39,751 bases of DNA from an uncultured Rubritalea sp. (GTDB lineage: Bacteria > Verrucomicrobiota > Verrucomicrobiia > Verrucomicrobiales > Akkermansiaceae). A program made the translations under genes and the position numbers. The stretch lies in assembly GCA_937132085.1 (NCBI GenBank), contig CAKZNV010000223.1, positions 1 through 39,751 of the forward strand. The letters run 5' to 3'. Position 1 is the first letter of the stretch, and every line of letters begins with the position of its first letter. The notes under the pieces are model-generated. The model was given only the letters and a program-made list of their open reading frames with translations, did no database searches and was not told where the DNA came from. Positions 17,701-28,818 of the stretch are shown here, one piece after another.

Positions 17701-19256
17701 TCTACATCAGTCGGCTCATAGTCTGTTAGTGATGCGTAAGCTCGCACCACAGTAGTCTCATCAATAAGAATCGGCCCACTGTATGTCATCCCATTTGAAG
17801 CCGTAGGAATACTGCCATCAGTCGTGTAGCGAATCGTCGCAGATGGAGTAACACTAGTAATAGTGAGCATAAATGCGGTTTCATAAAAGCCACGGTCATG
17901 GCTGAACTTAGTATCTGCCACAAAGCCTATATAGCTCGCAGTTGTATTCTCTGCACCAGGTGTTGGAACTGGGAAATATTCATATTCATCATTACTAGAC
18001 AGTCCATATGACACATCTTCTCCCAGCTCTGGATACATGGTAGGAGTAGGATAATTTTCAGGAACTTGGCTGATAATCAGAAGGCCAGCGTCATTAGTCA
18101 GCGCCACATAGTCCCCCGCTGAACTGAGTTTGAAATCTGTATGTAGTTCACCTACTATTCGATTCTTACCGGATGCAAAAATAACGATATATCCATTTGC
18201 AGGAATCATCGTCCCATTAGGAATATCCCAAGTAGTCACAAGCGTAGGATCATCCGTGAGACGGTAATCTCCAGCATCGATAGGATACGGATTAGGATTA
18301 TACAGCTCGATCCAATCTGACTGCTCTCCATCCATATCTGTAAGCCCATCTTTGTTAGAAGCCACTAGTTCATTGAGCACAGGTGGCAGCGGAGTAGCCC
18401 CCACATAGATCGTCAAACTCTGCGTTATACTACCCGCTACATTTGTCGCCGTGAGTGTGTAGGTTGTCGTTACGGTAGGGCTTACAGTAGTATTTCCAGT
18501 CGTTGCCACACTACCAACACCTGATGAAATGCTCGCACTGATAGCATCTTCCGTCTCCCAGCTGAGTGTCACGCTCGTGCCAGAGCTCACATTGAGACCG
18601 CTTGAAGATGTGTTAGAGCCGTCACTTGCATCAAATTTAATAATCTTAGGAACAGGCTGCCCAAGATCTCTCACCATGATCGCATTGAACTGAGGATGGT
18701 CTGCCCCAGCTCCCCCCACAAAGCGGATCGGATGGCTTGTCCCTGTTGCGATAAATTCTCCGATAACATATTCTGAAGGAGGACCACTATCCAGAGTCAC
18801 TGAATCCGTGCCAGCACCACTATCAAAGGTCTTCTGTCTATTCGACGTAGAAGGTCGAGTATCTGCTATCCACAATTGAACAAGATACTTATTTCCAACA
18901 GTCAGCCCACCTATAGAAACCGTCTCTGTCTGAAATGCATAAGTGAAAGTGCCTAGCAAATCTTCATAAGCTTGATCCTCTCCTCGGTTATGAGGGTCGA
19001 TATTACTAACAGAAAGTCCAAGATCATTACTGTTGGTGAAATTGATCACTTCAACACCTGTATTAATACTTACTAAGCCTCCACTACCTCCTCCATTTTT
19101 AGCCTCCAGTAAAACGCCATCTGTATTAAAATCGGTCACCATCCCTGTAATGACCTTTGGATCCTCCCATATAATTTCCGCCGAAGAGCGAAGAGTGATG
19201 AGTAAAAATACCAGTAATTGAAGGCTGAAAATGGGAGTAATTCTTTTAAAAGTCAT
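14793..19256 (-). CDS. Giant secreted surface protein with lamin-tail, CotH and chitobiase-like domains
   Basis: A very large exported protein. I use the ATG at 19256 (1487 residues) because it starts a signal peptide (FSLQLLVFLLITLRSSA, residues 10-26); an in-frame start at 19379 would put 41 unlikely residues before it. Domains in order (numbering from 19256): a beta-sandwich at about 30-200, an Ig-like domain (205-286), a lamin-tail domain with SDWIELYNP (about 292-400), a chitobiase/hexosaminidase C-terminal-like domain (TIRYTTDGSIPT, about 455-525), and a CotH-like kinase fold (about 555-900). A second chitobiase-like domain (VIYYTLDGTDP), a carbohydrate-binding-like domain (DDGAVVYLNG) and a second lamin-tail domain (FEFLELANIS) follow. 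CotH proteins can phosphorylate proteins; activity here is unproven. No PEP-CTERM or LPXTG-type anchor was seen. It probably works at the cell surface in adhesion or polymer binding. Confidence 0.85.
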   Translation of the reverse strand: MTFKRITPIFSLQLLVFLLITLRSSAEIIWEDPKVITGMVTDFNTDGVLLEAKNGGGSGGLVSINTGVEVINFTNSNDLGLSVSNIDPHNRGEDQAYEDLLGTFTYAFQTETVSIGGLTVGNKYLVQLWIADTRPSTSNRQKTFDSGAGTDSVTLDSGPPSEYVIGEFIATGTSHPIRFVGGAGADHPQFNAIMVRDLGQPVPKIIKFDASDGSNTSSSGLNVSSGTSVTLSWETEDAISASISSGVGSVATTGNTTVSPTVTTTYTLTATNVAGSITQSLTIYVGATPLPPVLNELVASNKDGLTDMDGEQSDWIELYNPNPYPIDAGDYRLTDDPTLVTTWDIPNGTMIPANGYIVIFASGKNRIVGELHTDFKLSSAGDYVALTNDAGLLIISQVPENYPTPTMYPELGEDVSYGLSSNDEYEYFPVPTPGAENTTASYIGFVADTKFSHDRGFYETAFMLTITSVTPSATIRYTTDGSIPTASNGMTYSGPILIDETTVVRAYASLTDYEPTDVDTHTYLFAADIIAASNMDTDVTQDPTYSGQMVDSLKALPVISINIDDVANLSNSSEKMTSVELINPDGSKGFQYDAGITRFGGYFTNFDKKSYRIYFRKQYGPGKLKHALFDGFSNGRAPTDTFDHLDLRSGSHDMSLRGAYLSNRFTDDSTLEMGHVAPHGRFVHVIRNGVYWGQYHLRERWSASFAEQYLGNDKDSYDAINGNANVGGWSPGEAYDGTDAGWTHIKNLAAGANPWADLQARVDIANYIDFMLLYNSGKCENEYRTLLQAIDNGVTSKMYLNDADGYFNTSGIGQNNDAGGPGNIFGELLAEAHPDFMALLSDRIHLHFFNNGAFTPDKTTARLQRRYDETKLSFLSESARWGEHTPTSYNNFQENIINNVFPSLTSDKISDFKNQGWYPALDAPTYNQNGGIVPSGFKVILDAEDSGVIYYTLDGTDPRLAGGGINPNATAINQSGGTTSSLITVGSEWKYLDDGSNQGTAWRATAFDDSGWASGDAELGYGDGDEESTVSFGSDGNNKHVTTYFRKSFNVTDASVFTSLSLTIKRDDGAVVYLNGVEVSRSNMPSGSPTYTTLASSAIGGADENAFNQFSIPVSALQTGNNTIAVEIHQTALDSSDISFDLTLTGVESGQASQITLSSDVTINARLYNGGNWSAVNSVDFIISIPPVDPLPANLLVTELHYHPDNPSSAELISIPDVVDGDFEFLELANISASPLRLDGCSFTQGIGYIFPEDSIIQPGERIVIVANAEAFALRHSATSVQGEFTGGLKNSSETVTLVSATSTTLLSFTYSDGTDRGGVDDLFWPTSPDGSGPSLVLINPRTGVDLSDPREWRPSTMNDGNPASNDSIALPVNPGEDADGDGYSALIELTLGSSDADPNLIPAPVLGMATYPDGETYLTITLTRNALIASNVNAQASDDLSGWGTDAILTDRTSNADGTETLRYRHPTPTSAAINRQFLRINASSQ

Positions 19257-19472
19257 GAGGTCTATGAAATCGTTGCTGGTTAACCTATAACTTGTCATAC
19301 AGAAAGCAACTCTTATATCATCTAAGTCATTAGACGTTACACACCTAGGATGAATTAAATCCACCGAATGGATTATCAATCAAAGTAAACTTGAATCTAC
19401 CAGCTCCCCTTCCCTCATTGTTCATACTCCACACTTTACAATTACTGGGGTTTCTGGCATTCCCTCCGCACT
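19257..19472. other. Divergent intergenic region, giant surface protein / valS
   Basis: A 216-bp non-coding gap between the CotH-type gene (minus) and valS (plus). It must hold both promoters. Near the CotH start there is a GGTTAACC palindrome at about 19280-19287. I see no convincing -35/-10 pair, no T-box leader in front of valS and no Shine-Dalgarno sequence. The in-frame upstream extension of the CotH ORF crosses this region but looks non-coding. Confidence 0.5.
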
Positions 19473-22145
<2,673 letters not shown>

Positions 22146-22160
22146 ACAAAAAACATTACA

Positions 22161-22206
22161 GTAGCGACTATCATGCAGTTTTAATGCTTGCCGTGGTAGT
22201 CGCTGC
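22161..22206 (+). terminator. Terminator-like hairpin after valS
   Basis: The two arms (22161-22174 and 22193-22206) pair over 14 bp with several G-U wobbles around the perfect core AGCGACTA/TAGTCGCT, with an 18-base loop. The sequence after it is AATTTATTTCTTAT, U-rich but interrupted. It lies 16 bp after the valS stop codon and 48 bp before the next start codon. Rho-independent termination is plausible; a role in the leader of the downstream gene cannot be excluded. Confidence 0.65.
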
Positions 22207-22253
22207 AATTTATTTCTTATACTTCCCTGTGATTCCTACGGGAAAAAATTTCC

Positions 22254-23462
22254 ATGAAACGACTCAAAGATATTCCTAATCTCAGCCCTGAAGCCATCGA
22301 ATTACTCCAATCCGCTGGCTATCTCGATGTGGCTTCTCTCAAGAAACACACACTTGAGGAGATCACAGTAGAAACGAGTAAAACCAACGAGATTTTAGAT
22401 ATCTTTCCAGAGTCCCCTACCGATGAACTCTTGGCAGTATGGCTGGAGCCACTTGGTTTTAAGGCATCACAGCCAGACATAACGCAATCAACGTCCAAGC
22501 ATGTTATCGCTCCTCAATCATTGCTTTCTGCGTCGTTTGCTATCCCTATTTCTCCAAAGTTTGCTGAAAGCAACAACATCACTGTCGAGAACCTACCTGC
22601 AGGCTCAGTGAAATTCATCTCTGAAGGAGAGGCTCTTAAGCACATGAGCGTTGAGGAATTAGAAGCAACTCCAAGCTCTGAATCAGAGCCCGAAAAAGTC
22701 CAGATCCAGAATAAGCCTATCGAGCTACTAGAAAACACGACTCGTGTCGAAGTTTCTGCACCTAAAACTAGCTCAAATGACGAAAGAGCTGACAATCTAA
22801 AAAGAGCGTCTGAGTCTGCTAAGGCTGAGCTAGACGCGGCTGAAGCAAAAGCAAAAGCGAAACCACAGGTTCATGATCAACCTCACACAGACATCGAGGA
22901 TCTTTTTTCTGACCCAGTATTCAGTGATAATTCTGAGGGTATCATCAACAAGAGCCGCATCATCGATATGGAAACTTTCCGTAAGGCAGGTAGCAGAATC
23001 GAGCCTCTAGTCAGTGCCTCAGCGCATGATCTCACCCGCTCTACTAAGCAGGAAACAAACGAAGGTGTAGATCCTTCATCACGTAGATTCATCAAAGGTG
23101 TGCTTCATAGCCGAGCTGGTGATTTCATGGTCAGCACATTCTTCTTTTTACTTTCGATCGCTCTATTCCTCTCAGCATTCGTGCTTACACCACTACTATT
23201 CCTCGATAAACATGAATACTGGTGGGCGGCATTTGCTCCCCTTCTCATGGTAGTGGGAATCTTCGTATACTTTGCATTCACCCGTAGAGCGATGTGCCCT
23301 ATATGCAATCAGAAGCAATATGCCATCAAACGCTGTCTCAAACACCGTAATGCTCACCATTGGGGAATGCTAGGCTACATGCTGCCTACAGCGATCCACG
23401 TGGTTCTCTTTAAGTGGTTCCGCTGTATCTTCTGCGGAACATCAGTTCGCCTGAAAGAGTAA
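22254..23462 (+). CDS. Membrane protein with helix-hairpin-helix-like N-terminus and C-terminal zinc ribbon
   Basis: Unrecognised 402-residue protein. The first 70 residues (RLKDIPNLSPEAIELLQSAG onward) read like a helix-hairpin-helix or DUF4332-type domain. They are followed by a low-complexity, Glu/Ser-rich linker with a coiled-coil stretch (SESAKAELDAAEAKAKAK). Two clear membrane segments lie at about 291-315 and 322-344, and a third possible one at 365-386. The C-terminal part has CPIC (Cys348, Cys351), KRCLKH and CIFC (Cys391, Cys394), probably a zinc ribbon split by a hydrophobic segment. The topology would put the N-terminal domain and the ribbon in the cytoplasm if there are two segments. 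It sits between valS and serS but has its own upstream gap, and nothing ties it functionally to translation. Confidence 0.8.
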   Translation: MKRLKDIPNLSPEAIELLQSAGYLDVASLKKHTLEEITVETSKTNEILDIFPESPTDELLAVWLEPLGFKASQPDITQSTSKHVIAPQSLLSASFAIPISPKFAESNNITVENLPAGSVKFISEGEALKHMSVEELEATPSSESEPEKVQIQNKPIELLENTTRVEVSAPKTSSNDERADNLKRASESAKAELDAAEAKAKAKPQVHDQPHTDIEDLFSDPVFSDNSEGIINKSRIIDMETFRKAGSRIEPLVSASAHDLTRSTKQETNEGVDPSSRRFIKGVLHSRAGDFMVSTFFFLLSIALFLSAFVLTPLLFLDKHEYWWAAFAPLLMVVGIFVYFAFTRRAMCPICNQKQYAIKRCLKHRNAHHWGMLGYMLPTAIHVVLFKWFRCIFCGTSVRLKE

Positions 23463-23542
23463 ATTTCTGTTACTGATTACTAAGCACTGGTAATTTCCAC
23501 GATATACGTTATTGCTCTGCCCACTAAATAACCAATCTTACT

Positions 23543-24811
23543 ATGCTAGACATCAAAGACATCAGAGAAAACGCAGAAGCCATCAAAGCGAAACTTGCCA
23601 CACGTGGCGGAGACGCACACACACTTATCGATGAAGTCCTCGCCTCTGATGAATCTCGTAGAAAGATCGAGACTGAGAAACAAAAGCTTCAATCTGAGCG
23701 CAAAACTGCTTCTAAAAGCATTGGCGCTCTCATGGCAAAAGGTGAAGACGCTGAGCCAGCAAAGGCAGCAGTCAAAGTGATTGGTGACCAGATCAAAGAG
23801 CTCGAAATCGCAGCTGATGAAGCTAGCACACGTCAGGAAAGCTTACTCATGAACATCCCTAACATTCCCCATGCGGAATGCCCAGTGGGTGCTGATGAGA
23901 ATGATAACCCTGAGGTAAGAATCTGGGGTGATAAGCCAGCAATCGCTGAGCCTAAAGACCACGTCCAGATCGCTGAGCAGCACGGCATCATCGACTTTGA
24001 AGCAGCAGCTAAAATCTCTGGTTCAGGCTTCGCTATGTATCGTGGAAAAGGCGCTCGTCTTGAACGTGCGTTGATTAATTTCCTACTAGACCTACAGACT
24101 GAGGAACATGGCTACACTGAGGTCAACGTGCCTCACATCATCCGTAGATACTGCATGGAAGGCACTGGCCAGTTACCTAAATTTGAAGACGACATGTATG
24201 GCATCGAGGACAACCAAATGTTCCTTGCTCCTACTGCAGAAGTCCCAGTCACCAATCTACTCCGTGACATGATCCTCACTGAAGATGAGCTTCCTGTGAA
24301 AATGACTGCACACACACCATGCTTCCGCCGTGAAGCTGGCAGCGCAGGCAGAGACAACAAAGGCATCATCCGCACGCACCAGTTCGATAAAGTAGAGCTC
24401 GTCCAAGCTGTCCACCCTGACAACTCAATGCAGGTGCTCGAAGAACTCACTGGTCACGCTGAAGCAGCGCTGCAGAAGCTAGAGCTTCACTACCGCACTA
24501 TCGAGCTATGCACAGGCGATGTAGGATTCAGCGCTATGAAGACCTACGACATCGAAGTCTGGGCTCCTGGCCAAGGCAAATTCCTCGAAGTCTCAAGCTG
24601 CTCAAACTTTGGCGACTACCAAGCCCGCAGAATGAAGCTTCGTTTCAAGAACAGCGATGGCAAAAACCAATTCTGCCACACACTCAACGGCTCAGGCACC
24701 GCACTGCCAAGACTCTACGTAGCGATCCTAGAGCAACACCAACAGCCAGATGGAAGCATCAAGATTCCAGCAGCTCTTGTGCCGTATTTCGGCTCAGAAA
24801 CGATTGGATAA
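23543..24811 (+). CDS. serS: Seryl-tRNA synthetase
   Basis: Class II aminoacyl-tRNA synthetase that charges tRNA-Ser (and tRNA-Sec where present). The 422-residue protein begins MLDIKDIRENAEAIKAKL, followed by the long antiparallel coiled-coil arm (to about residue 100) that grips the tRNA long variable arm. The catalytic core has motif 2 TPCFRREAGSAGRD at about 258-271 and motif 3 NGSGTALPRLYVAILE at about 382-397; ISGSGFAMYRG lies earlier. The length is normal. The start codon is unambiguous and lacks a Shine-Dalgarno sequence. A small membrane-protein gene follows after 21 bp with no terminator, so read-through into 24833-27083 is likely. Confidence 0.98.
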   Translation: MLDIKDIRENAEAIKAKLATRGGDAHTLIDEVLASDESRRKIETEKQKLQSERKTASKSIGALMAKGEDAEPAKAAVKVIGDQIKELEIAADEASTRQESLLMNIPNIPHAECPVGADENDNPEVRIWGDKPAIAEPKDHVQIAEQHGIIDFEAAAKISGSGFAMYRGKGARLERALINFLLDLQTEEHGYTEVNVPHIIRRYCMEGTGQLPKFEDDMYGIEDNQMFLAPTAEVPVTNLLRDMILTEDELPVKMTAHTPCFRREAGSAGRDNKGIIRTHQFDKVELVQAVHPDNSMQVLEELTGHAEAALQKLELHYRTIELCTGDVGFSAMKTYDIEVWAPGQGKFLEVSSCSNFGDYQARRMKLRFKNSDGKNQFCHTLNGSGTALPRLYVAILEQHQQPDGSIKIPAALVPYFGSETIG

Positions 24812-24832
24812 TAGCAACCTTCTAAAAAGACA

Positions 24833-25255
24833 ATGAGCTACGAACCCATCATGGATTTCTATTTCTGGGTCGATAAGCTGTGGCTCATTGTTCTCATTGC
24901 TCTGGCTATTATCAGCCTAGAGCTTCTAGTAAGAGCGAACAATATAGAGCTCTCAAAGAAGATAGTTTTTTGGCCATGCATGCTTTGCGCATCTCTTTCT
25001 GCGATCATTCTATTCGGCCACATCTCAGAGATTTATGTGGCTTACTATTCTGGAGCTAAATATGAATGGGAGGCTTTCAAGCTACGCATGACTGGACCAT
25101 ATTGGTATTTTTACGTGCTAATTATGCTTTCTGTTTTCGCTCCTATGCTATTATTCTTTAGCTACTTTAGAAAATCGGCATCGACTATTTTTATTCTGGC
25201 TCTACTTGCTCTAAGCTTCTATCTCTGGGATAATTATTACTTAATATTCGGCTAA
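24833..25255 (+). CDS. Small four-helix membrane protein, unknown function
   Basis: A 140-residue protein made almost wholly of four hydrophobic segments, with short polar loops. The segments are at about 14-33 (LWLIVLIALAIISLELLV), 43-67 (IVFWPCMLCASLSAIILF), 85-110 (YWYFYVLIMLSVFAPMLL), and 115-135 (TIFILALLALSFYLW). It contains no recognisable motif, no signal-peptide cleavage site and no charged functional residues beyond loop positions. It lies 21 bp after serS and 5 bp before the VanX-like gene, so it belongs to the same short operon. Family unknown. Confidence 0.75.
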   Translation: MSYEPIMDFYFWVDKLWLIVLIALAIISLELLVRANNIELSKKIVFWPCMLCASLSAIILFGHISEIYVAYYSGAKYEWEAFKLRMTGPYWYFYVLIMLSVFAPMLLFFSYFRKSASTIFILALLALSFYLWDNYYLIFG

Positions 25256-25260
25256 GACTC

Positions 25261-25875
25261 ATGATAAAACTCCTCACATTTCTCAGTATCCTTATTATGC
25301 TGAACTCATGCTCTACCTATGATGAATATGCTGGAATGGTTAATGTCCAGCACACTGACCCGAACATTCTAGTAGATCTTAAATACAAAGGCTCTGACAA
25401 CATCACAGGCAAACCACTTTACAAAAAGAACATGCCAGCGCTGCTCAGACAAGCCACCGCAAACCGCCTTGCTGACGCTAACCGTAGAGCAACTGTCTAT
25501 GGCTACAGAATACTAGTCTGGGACGCCTACCGCCCACAGGAAGCCCAAATAGCACTCTGGGAAGCATCCGGCAAGAAAGCTGGCTACGTTGCCGATCCCT
25601 ACACCAAACCATCGCTCCACACCAAAGGCGTAGCTGTAGATGTCACCCTCGCCTACCCAGATGGAACAACAGTCGTGATGCCTACTAAATTCGATGACTT
25701 TTCTCACAAAGCAGCTCCAAGCACTTTCCAACCAAATCCTCTAGTTAGAAGAAACCTACGTATTCTCCGAGAAGTCATGACTGAATCTGGATTCCAACAC
25801 ATCAAAACAGAATGGTGGCATTTCCTAGATCAGAACTTTGAAAAATACGAAACCATCCCTAAAATAGATTCGTGA
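25261..25875 (+). CDS. VanX-like D-Ala-D-Ala dipeptidase lipoprotein
   Basis: Predicted zinc dipeptidase of the VanX/DdpX family that splits D-Ala-D-Ala, most likely for peptidoglycan turnover. The 204-residue protein has the lipoprotein signal MLNSC (lipidated Cys17), so it acts in the periplasm. The family signature is intact: DAYRP with Arg91, SLHTKGVAVDVTL with zinc ligands His120 and Asp127, and TEWWHF with catalytic Glu184 and zinc ligand His187. Secreted and lipidated forms usually serve peptidoglycan recycling, not vancomycin resistance, and no VanH or VanA is seen here. Its last four bases overlap the GTG start of the next gene, so the two are translationally coupled. Confidence 0.92.
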   Translation: MIKLLTFLSILIMLNSCSTYDEYAGMVNVQHTDPNILVDLKYKGSDNITGKPLYKKNMPALLRQATANRLADANRRATVYGYRILVWDAYRPQEAQIALWEASGKKAGYVADPYTKPSLHTKGVAVDVTLAYPDGTTVVMPTKFDDFSHKAAPSTFQPNPLVRRNLRILREVMTESGFQHIKTEWWHFLDQNFEKYETIPKIDS

Positions 25876-27083
25876 GCGAGACATCAACAACTCGAAAAGT
25901 AGCGATCATCGGAGCTGGACCAGCAGGTCTCAGAGCCGCAGAAGTCGCTGCGGAAAATGGTGCCTCAGTCACCGTCTTCGATGCCAAACCATCCGCAGGA
26001 CGTAAATTTCTAGTAGCTGGTAAAAGCGGACTCAACCTGACCAACGATGACGCCTGGCCGATCTTTCTAGATCGCTACACTGGCAACGATCTGCCCACCG
26101 AACAATGGAAAAAAATTCTTACAGGATTCGATAACGCCGCCTTAAGAGAATGGGCTGGATCACTAGGGATCGAAACCTACGTTGCTTCTTCCAATAAGGT
26201 TTTCCCCGTCAACATGAAGGCCGCTCCCCTACTACGTCGCTTGATAGAGAAGCTCCGCAGACTCGGCGTCAACTTCCAGTTCAAACACCAACTAACTGAC
26301 CTCAACAGCACTGAAAATGGTGCTTCTGTCTCACTTTTATCAGCAGAAGGCGAATCGACTAAGCACTTTGACTGCATCGTTCTAGCTCTAGGTGGTGGCT
26401 CATGGAAATCCACTGGTTCAACTGGCGCTTGGGTAGACATTTTCCAGCGTCACATCATCGGAACTACTCCTCTAAGCGCAGCCAACTGTGGCTGGCACAC
26501 TGATTGGCATCCGTCTATCCTAGAGAAAGCCGAAGGACTCCCCCTGAAGAACATCGTGGTCAGCGCTGGCGACAGCACTCGACAAGGAGAGCTCGTCATC
26601 ACCAAATACGGATTAGAAGGTGGCCCAATCTACCGACTAGGTCCTTTCATCAAATCTCTACCCTCACCACAGATAGCCATCGATTTCAAACCTAGCTTCA
26701 CCGTTGAAAAATTGATTGCTAAAATGGAATCCGCGAAGCGAAACCTACTGAAAGAAGCCAAGATCCGCTGGAAACTCAGCCCCTCAGTCATCGCAATTCT
26801 AGAAACTTATCCAGAGTGGACCTCAGTCCCTGAGCTAGCAGCAACAGTGAAACACTGTGTCATCCCGCTAACTCAAACCAGACCTATCGACGAGGCTATT
26901 TCCAGCGCAGGCGGAGTCAAATGGAGCGAACTCGATGACAACCTCATGCTAAAGAAACTCCCTAACATCTACTGTGCAGGAGAAATGTTAGACTGGGAAG
27001 CTCCCACCGGAGGCTACCTACTCCAAGCCTGCTTCGCCACAGGTAACTGGGTTGGTGAAGCTGCCTCCGTAAAGTTAACGTAA
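25872..27083 (+). CDS. HI0933/BaiN-like FAD-dependent oxidoreductase (TIGR03862-type)
   Basis: A 403-residue flavoprotein. The N-terminal Rossmann motif GAGPAGLRAAE (14-24) binds FAD, GRKFLVAGKSGLNLTN (about 43-58) is the family signature, and APTGGYLLQACFATGNWVGE near the end is the closing FAD-binding motif. The physiological substrate of this family is not established. The start is GTG at 25872, the only in-frame start that keeps the full dinucleotide fold, and it overlaps the VanX-like stop by four bases (GTGA). This coupling to a periplasmic dipeptidase is probably operon packing, not shared biochemistry. It is followed by 44 bp before the Hsp70-like gene. Confidence 0.88.
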   Translation: MSETSTTRKVAIIGAGPAGLRAAEVAAENGASVTVFDAKPSAGRKFLVAGKSGLNLTNDDAWPIFLDRYTGNDLPTEQWKKILTGFDNAALREWAGSLGIETYVASSNKVFPVNMKAAPLLRRLIEKLRRLGVNFQFKHQLTDLNSTENGASVSLLSAEGESTKHFDCIVLALGGGSWKSTGSTGAWVDIFQRHIIGTTPLSAANCGWHTDWHPSILEKAEGLPLKNIVVSAGDSTRQGELVITKYGLEGGPIYRLGPFIKSLPSPQIAIDFKPSFTVEKLIAKMESAKRNLLKEAKIRWKLSPSVIAILETYPEWTSVPELAATVKHCVIPLTQTRPIDEAISSAGGVKWSELDDNLMLKKLPNIYCAGEMLDWEAPTGGYLLQACFATGNWVGEAASVKLT

Positions 27084-27127
27084 ATCGTGCTAGCCAAGAC
27101 CGCTGATTTTTGAAGAATCATTTTTTA

Positions 27128-28816
27128 ATGAGTGTGATTATTATTGGTATCGATTTAGGAACTACAAATAGCTTGGTCAGTTGTATGCGTAACGGTGTGC
27201 CTGAGATTTTCAGCAATGAACTAGGTCAAGACCTTACACCTTCGGTAGTAGCTTTCGCTGAGGACGGCGCCCTCATGGTCGGCCAGCCAGCGAAAGACCG
27301 TATTGTCACTCACCCTCATTCAGGAAAAGCATGCTTTAAGCGTGATATGGGAAATAAGGAACCATATTTATTCGATCAAAAGTCGCTCACTCCTGTAGAA
27401 TGCTCCGCCCTCATTTTAAAGGAAATGAAACGCATTGCAGAACTAAGGTTAGATCAGCCTGTATCAAAAGCTGTGATTTCAGTGCCTGCCTATTTCCGAG
27501 ATTCACAGCGAAATGCCACCCTAGAAGCCGCAGCTATTGCGGGATTGAAAGTAGAACGTATCATCAATGAACCGACTGCTGCCGCACTCGCTTTTGGCTA
27601 CAAAAATCCTGAGAAAGAATCTAACGTTCTCGTCTTTGATCTCGGAGGCGGCACCTTTGATATTACCTTGCTTGAGATTTTCGATGGAGTCATCGAGGTA
27701 AAGGCCTCAGGTGGAGAAAGCCACCTAGGTGGAGAAGACTACACCTCTGCACTGCTAGATCACCTACTCAAAAAAAATGAATGGGAAATAAACTCAGATG
27801 AAGGTAACAGGTGGAGAGAGAAAATTGATTCAGTCAAAGTGGAACTCAGTAAAAACGAGTCTACCACATTGAAAGTTGGCGACCAAGAAGTCGTTATCAC
27901 TCAAACCGATTTGGCATTAGCAGGAAAGAACCTCAATGCTAGGATGAGACCAATCATCCGCAAGTGCCTAAATGACGCTAGAGTCTCTCCAGATGAAATT
28001 GACGATGTATTACTGGTAGGAGGAGCTAGTAGAATGTCGGTGATTTCCGAAATCGTCAGAGCCATTGTGCCCATCGAACCAAACCACACGATCGACCCGG
28101 ACAGAGCGATTGCATTAGGCGCTAGTATACAAGCGGCTTTATCTGCGCAAGATTCAGCAGTGGATGATATTGTTTTGACCGACGTCAGCCCCCACACACT
28201 CGGTGTAGAAGTGGTGCGAGACAGTCCAGATGGCAACCACAAAGAAGGATACTTTGCTCCGGTGATCAACCGAAACTCTACCCTCCCTACTAGTCACAGC
28301 GAAATTTTCCACACCATGCACCCTAAACAAGATGTGGTAGATATGAAAATTTATCAAGGTGAGAGCAGACTCATTGCTGACAATCACTTCCTAGGAGAGA
28401 TCGTCATCAAAGGACTCAGAGAACAACGTGGCCAGAAGAACCCAGGTCAAGTAGATGTCCGATTCACCTACGATATGAACGGTATTCTAGAGGTCGAGAT
28501 CACTATCTTATCCACTGGTGTAAAACTCAACAAAGTCTTCGAGCAACGCCCTGGCACAATGACTGCAGCGGAAGTGAAGGCAGCTATTAAGCGACTACAG
28601 CCATTAAAAATACACCCTCGTGACACACTACCTAACAGAACTAGATTAGAACGAGCAAACCGACTCTATGAAAACCTAAATGCTGAAGAACGTGACGAGC
28701 TATCCAGAATCATCAATGAGTTCGAAACGGCTCTAGATCAGCAAAACAGTGAATACATCGAACACATCATTAGTATTCTTGATCAATACCTAAACCGCTA
28801 CAAAGACCTCATCTAA
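27128..28816 (+). CDS. hscC: HscC-type Hsp70 chaperone
   Basis: A short Hsp70 homologue that binds and refolds client proteins with ATP hydrolysis. The ATG at 27128 gives 562 residues beginning MSVIIIGIDLGTTNSLV; a TTG at 27110 would add six. The ATPase domain shows the phosphate-1 loop (about 6-17), INEPTAAALAFGY, phosphate-2 DLGGGT (171-176) and the adenosine motif LLVGGASRMS. The substrate-binding domain includes NRNSTLPTS and MHPKQD near residues 385-405. At about 560 residues it lacks most of the DnaK lid and C-terminal tail. This matches Escherichia coli HscC in length and in the HPRDTLPNRT region, and not DnaK or HscA. The next gene, 2 bp downstream, is its J-like partner. A specialised stress or assembly role is inferred. 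Confidence 0.9.
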   Translation: MSVIIIGIDLGTTNSLVSCMRNGVPEIFSNELGQDLTPSVVAFAEDGALMVGQPAKDRIVTHPHSGKACFKRDMGNKEPYLFDQKSLTPVECSALILKEMKRIAELRLDQPVSKAVISVPAYFRDSQRNATLEAAAIAGLKVERIINEPTAAALAFGYKNPEKESNVLVFDLGGGTFDITLLEIFDGVIEVKASGGESHLGGEDYTSALLDHLLKKNEWEINSDEGNRWREKIDSVKVELSKNESTTLKVGDQEVVITQTDLALAGKNLNARMRPIIRKCLNDARVSPDEIDDVLLVGGASRMSVISEIVRAIVPIEPNHTIDPDRAIALGASIQAALSAQDSAVDDIVLTDVSPHTLGVEVVRDSPDGNHKEGYFAPVINRNSTLPTSHSEIFHTMHPKQDVVDMKIYQGESRLIADNHFLGEIVIKGLREQRGQKNPGQVDVRFTYDMNGILEVEITILSTGVKLNKVFEQRPGTMTAAEVKAAIKRLQPLKIHPRDTLPNRTRLERANRLYENLNAEERDELSRIINEFETALDQQNSEYIEHIISILDQYLNRYKDLI

Positions 28817-28818
28817 TC

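Noticed and set aside
19257-19379. Longer CotH reading frame from 19379
   Set aside because: The extra 41 residues precede a complete signal peptide and are not protein-like.
19380-19472. T-box leader before valS
   Set aside because: No T-box motif, specifier loop or terminator/antiterminator structure was seen.
25261-25875. Vancomycin resistance cluster around the VanX-like gene
   Set aside because: No vanH/vanA ligase or vanRS genes nearby; lipoprotein form suggests peptidoglycan recycling.
27110-27127. TTG start for the Hsp70-like gene
   Set aside because: The ATG at 27128 begins six residues before the conserved ATPase loop, as in the family.
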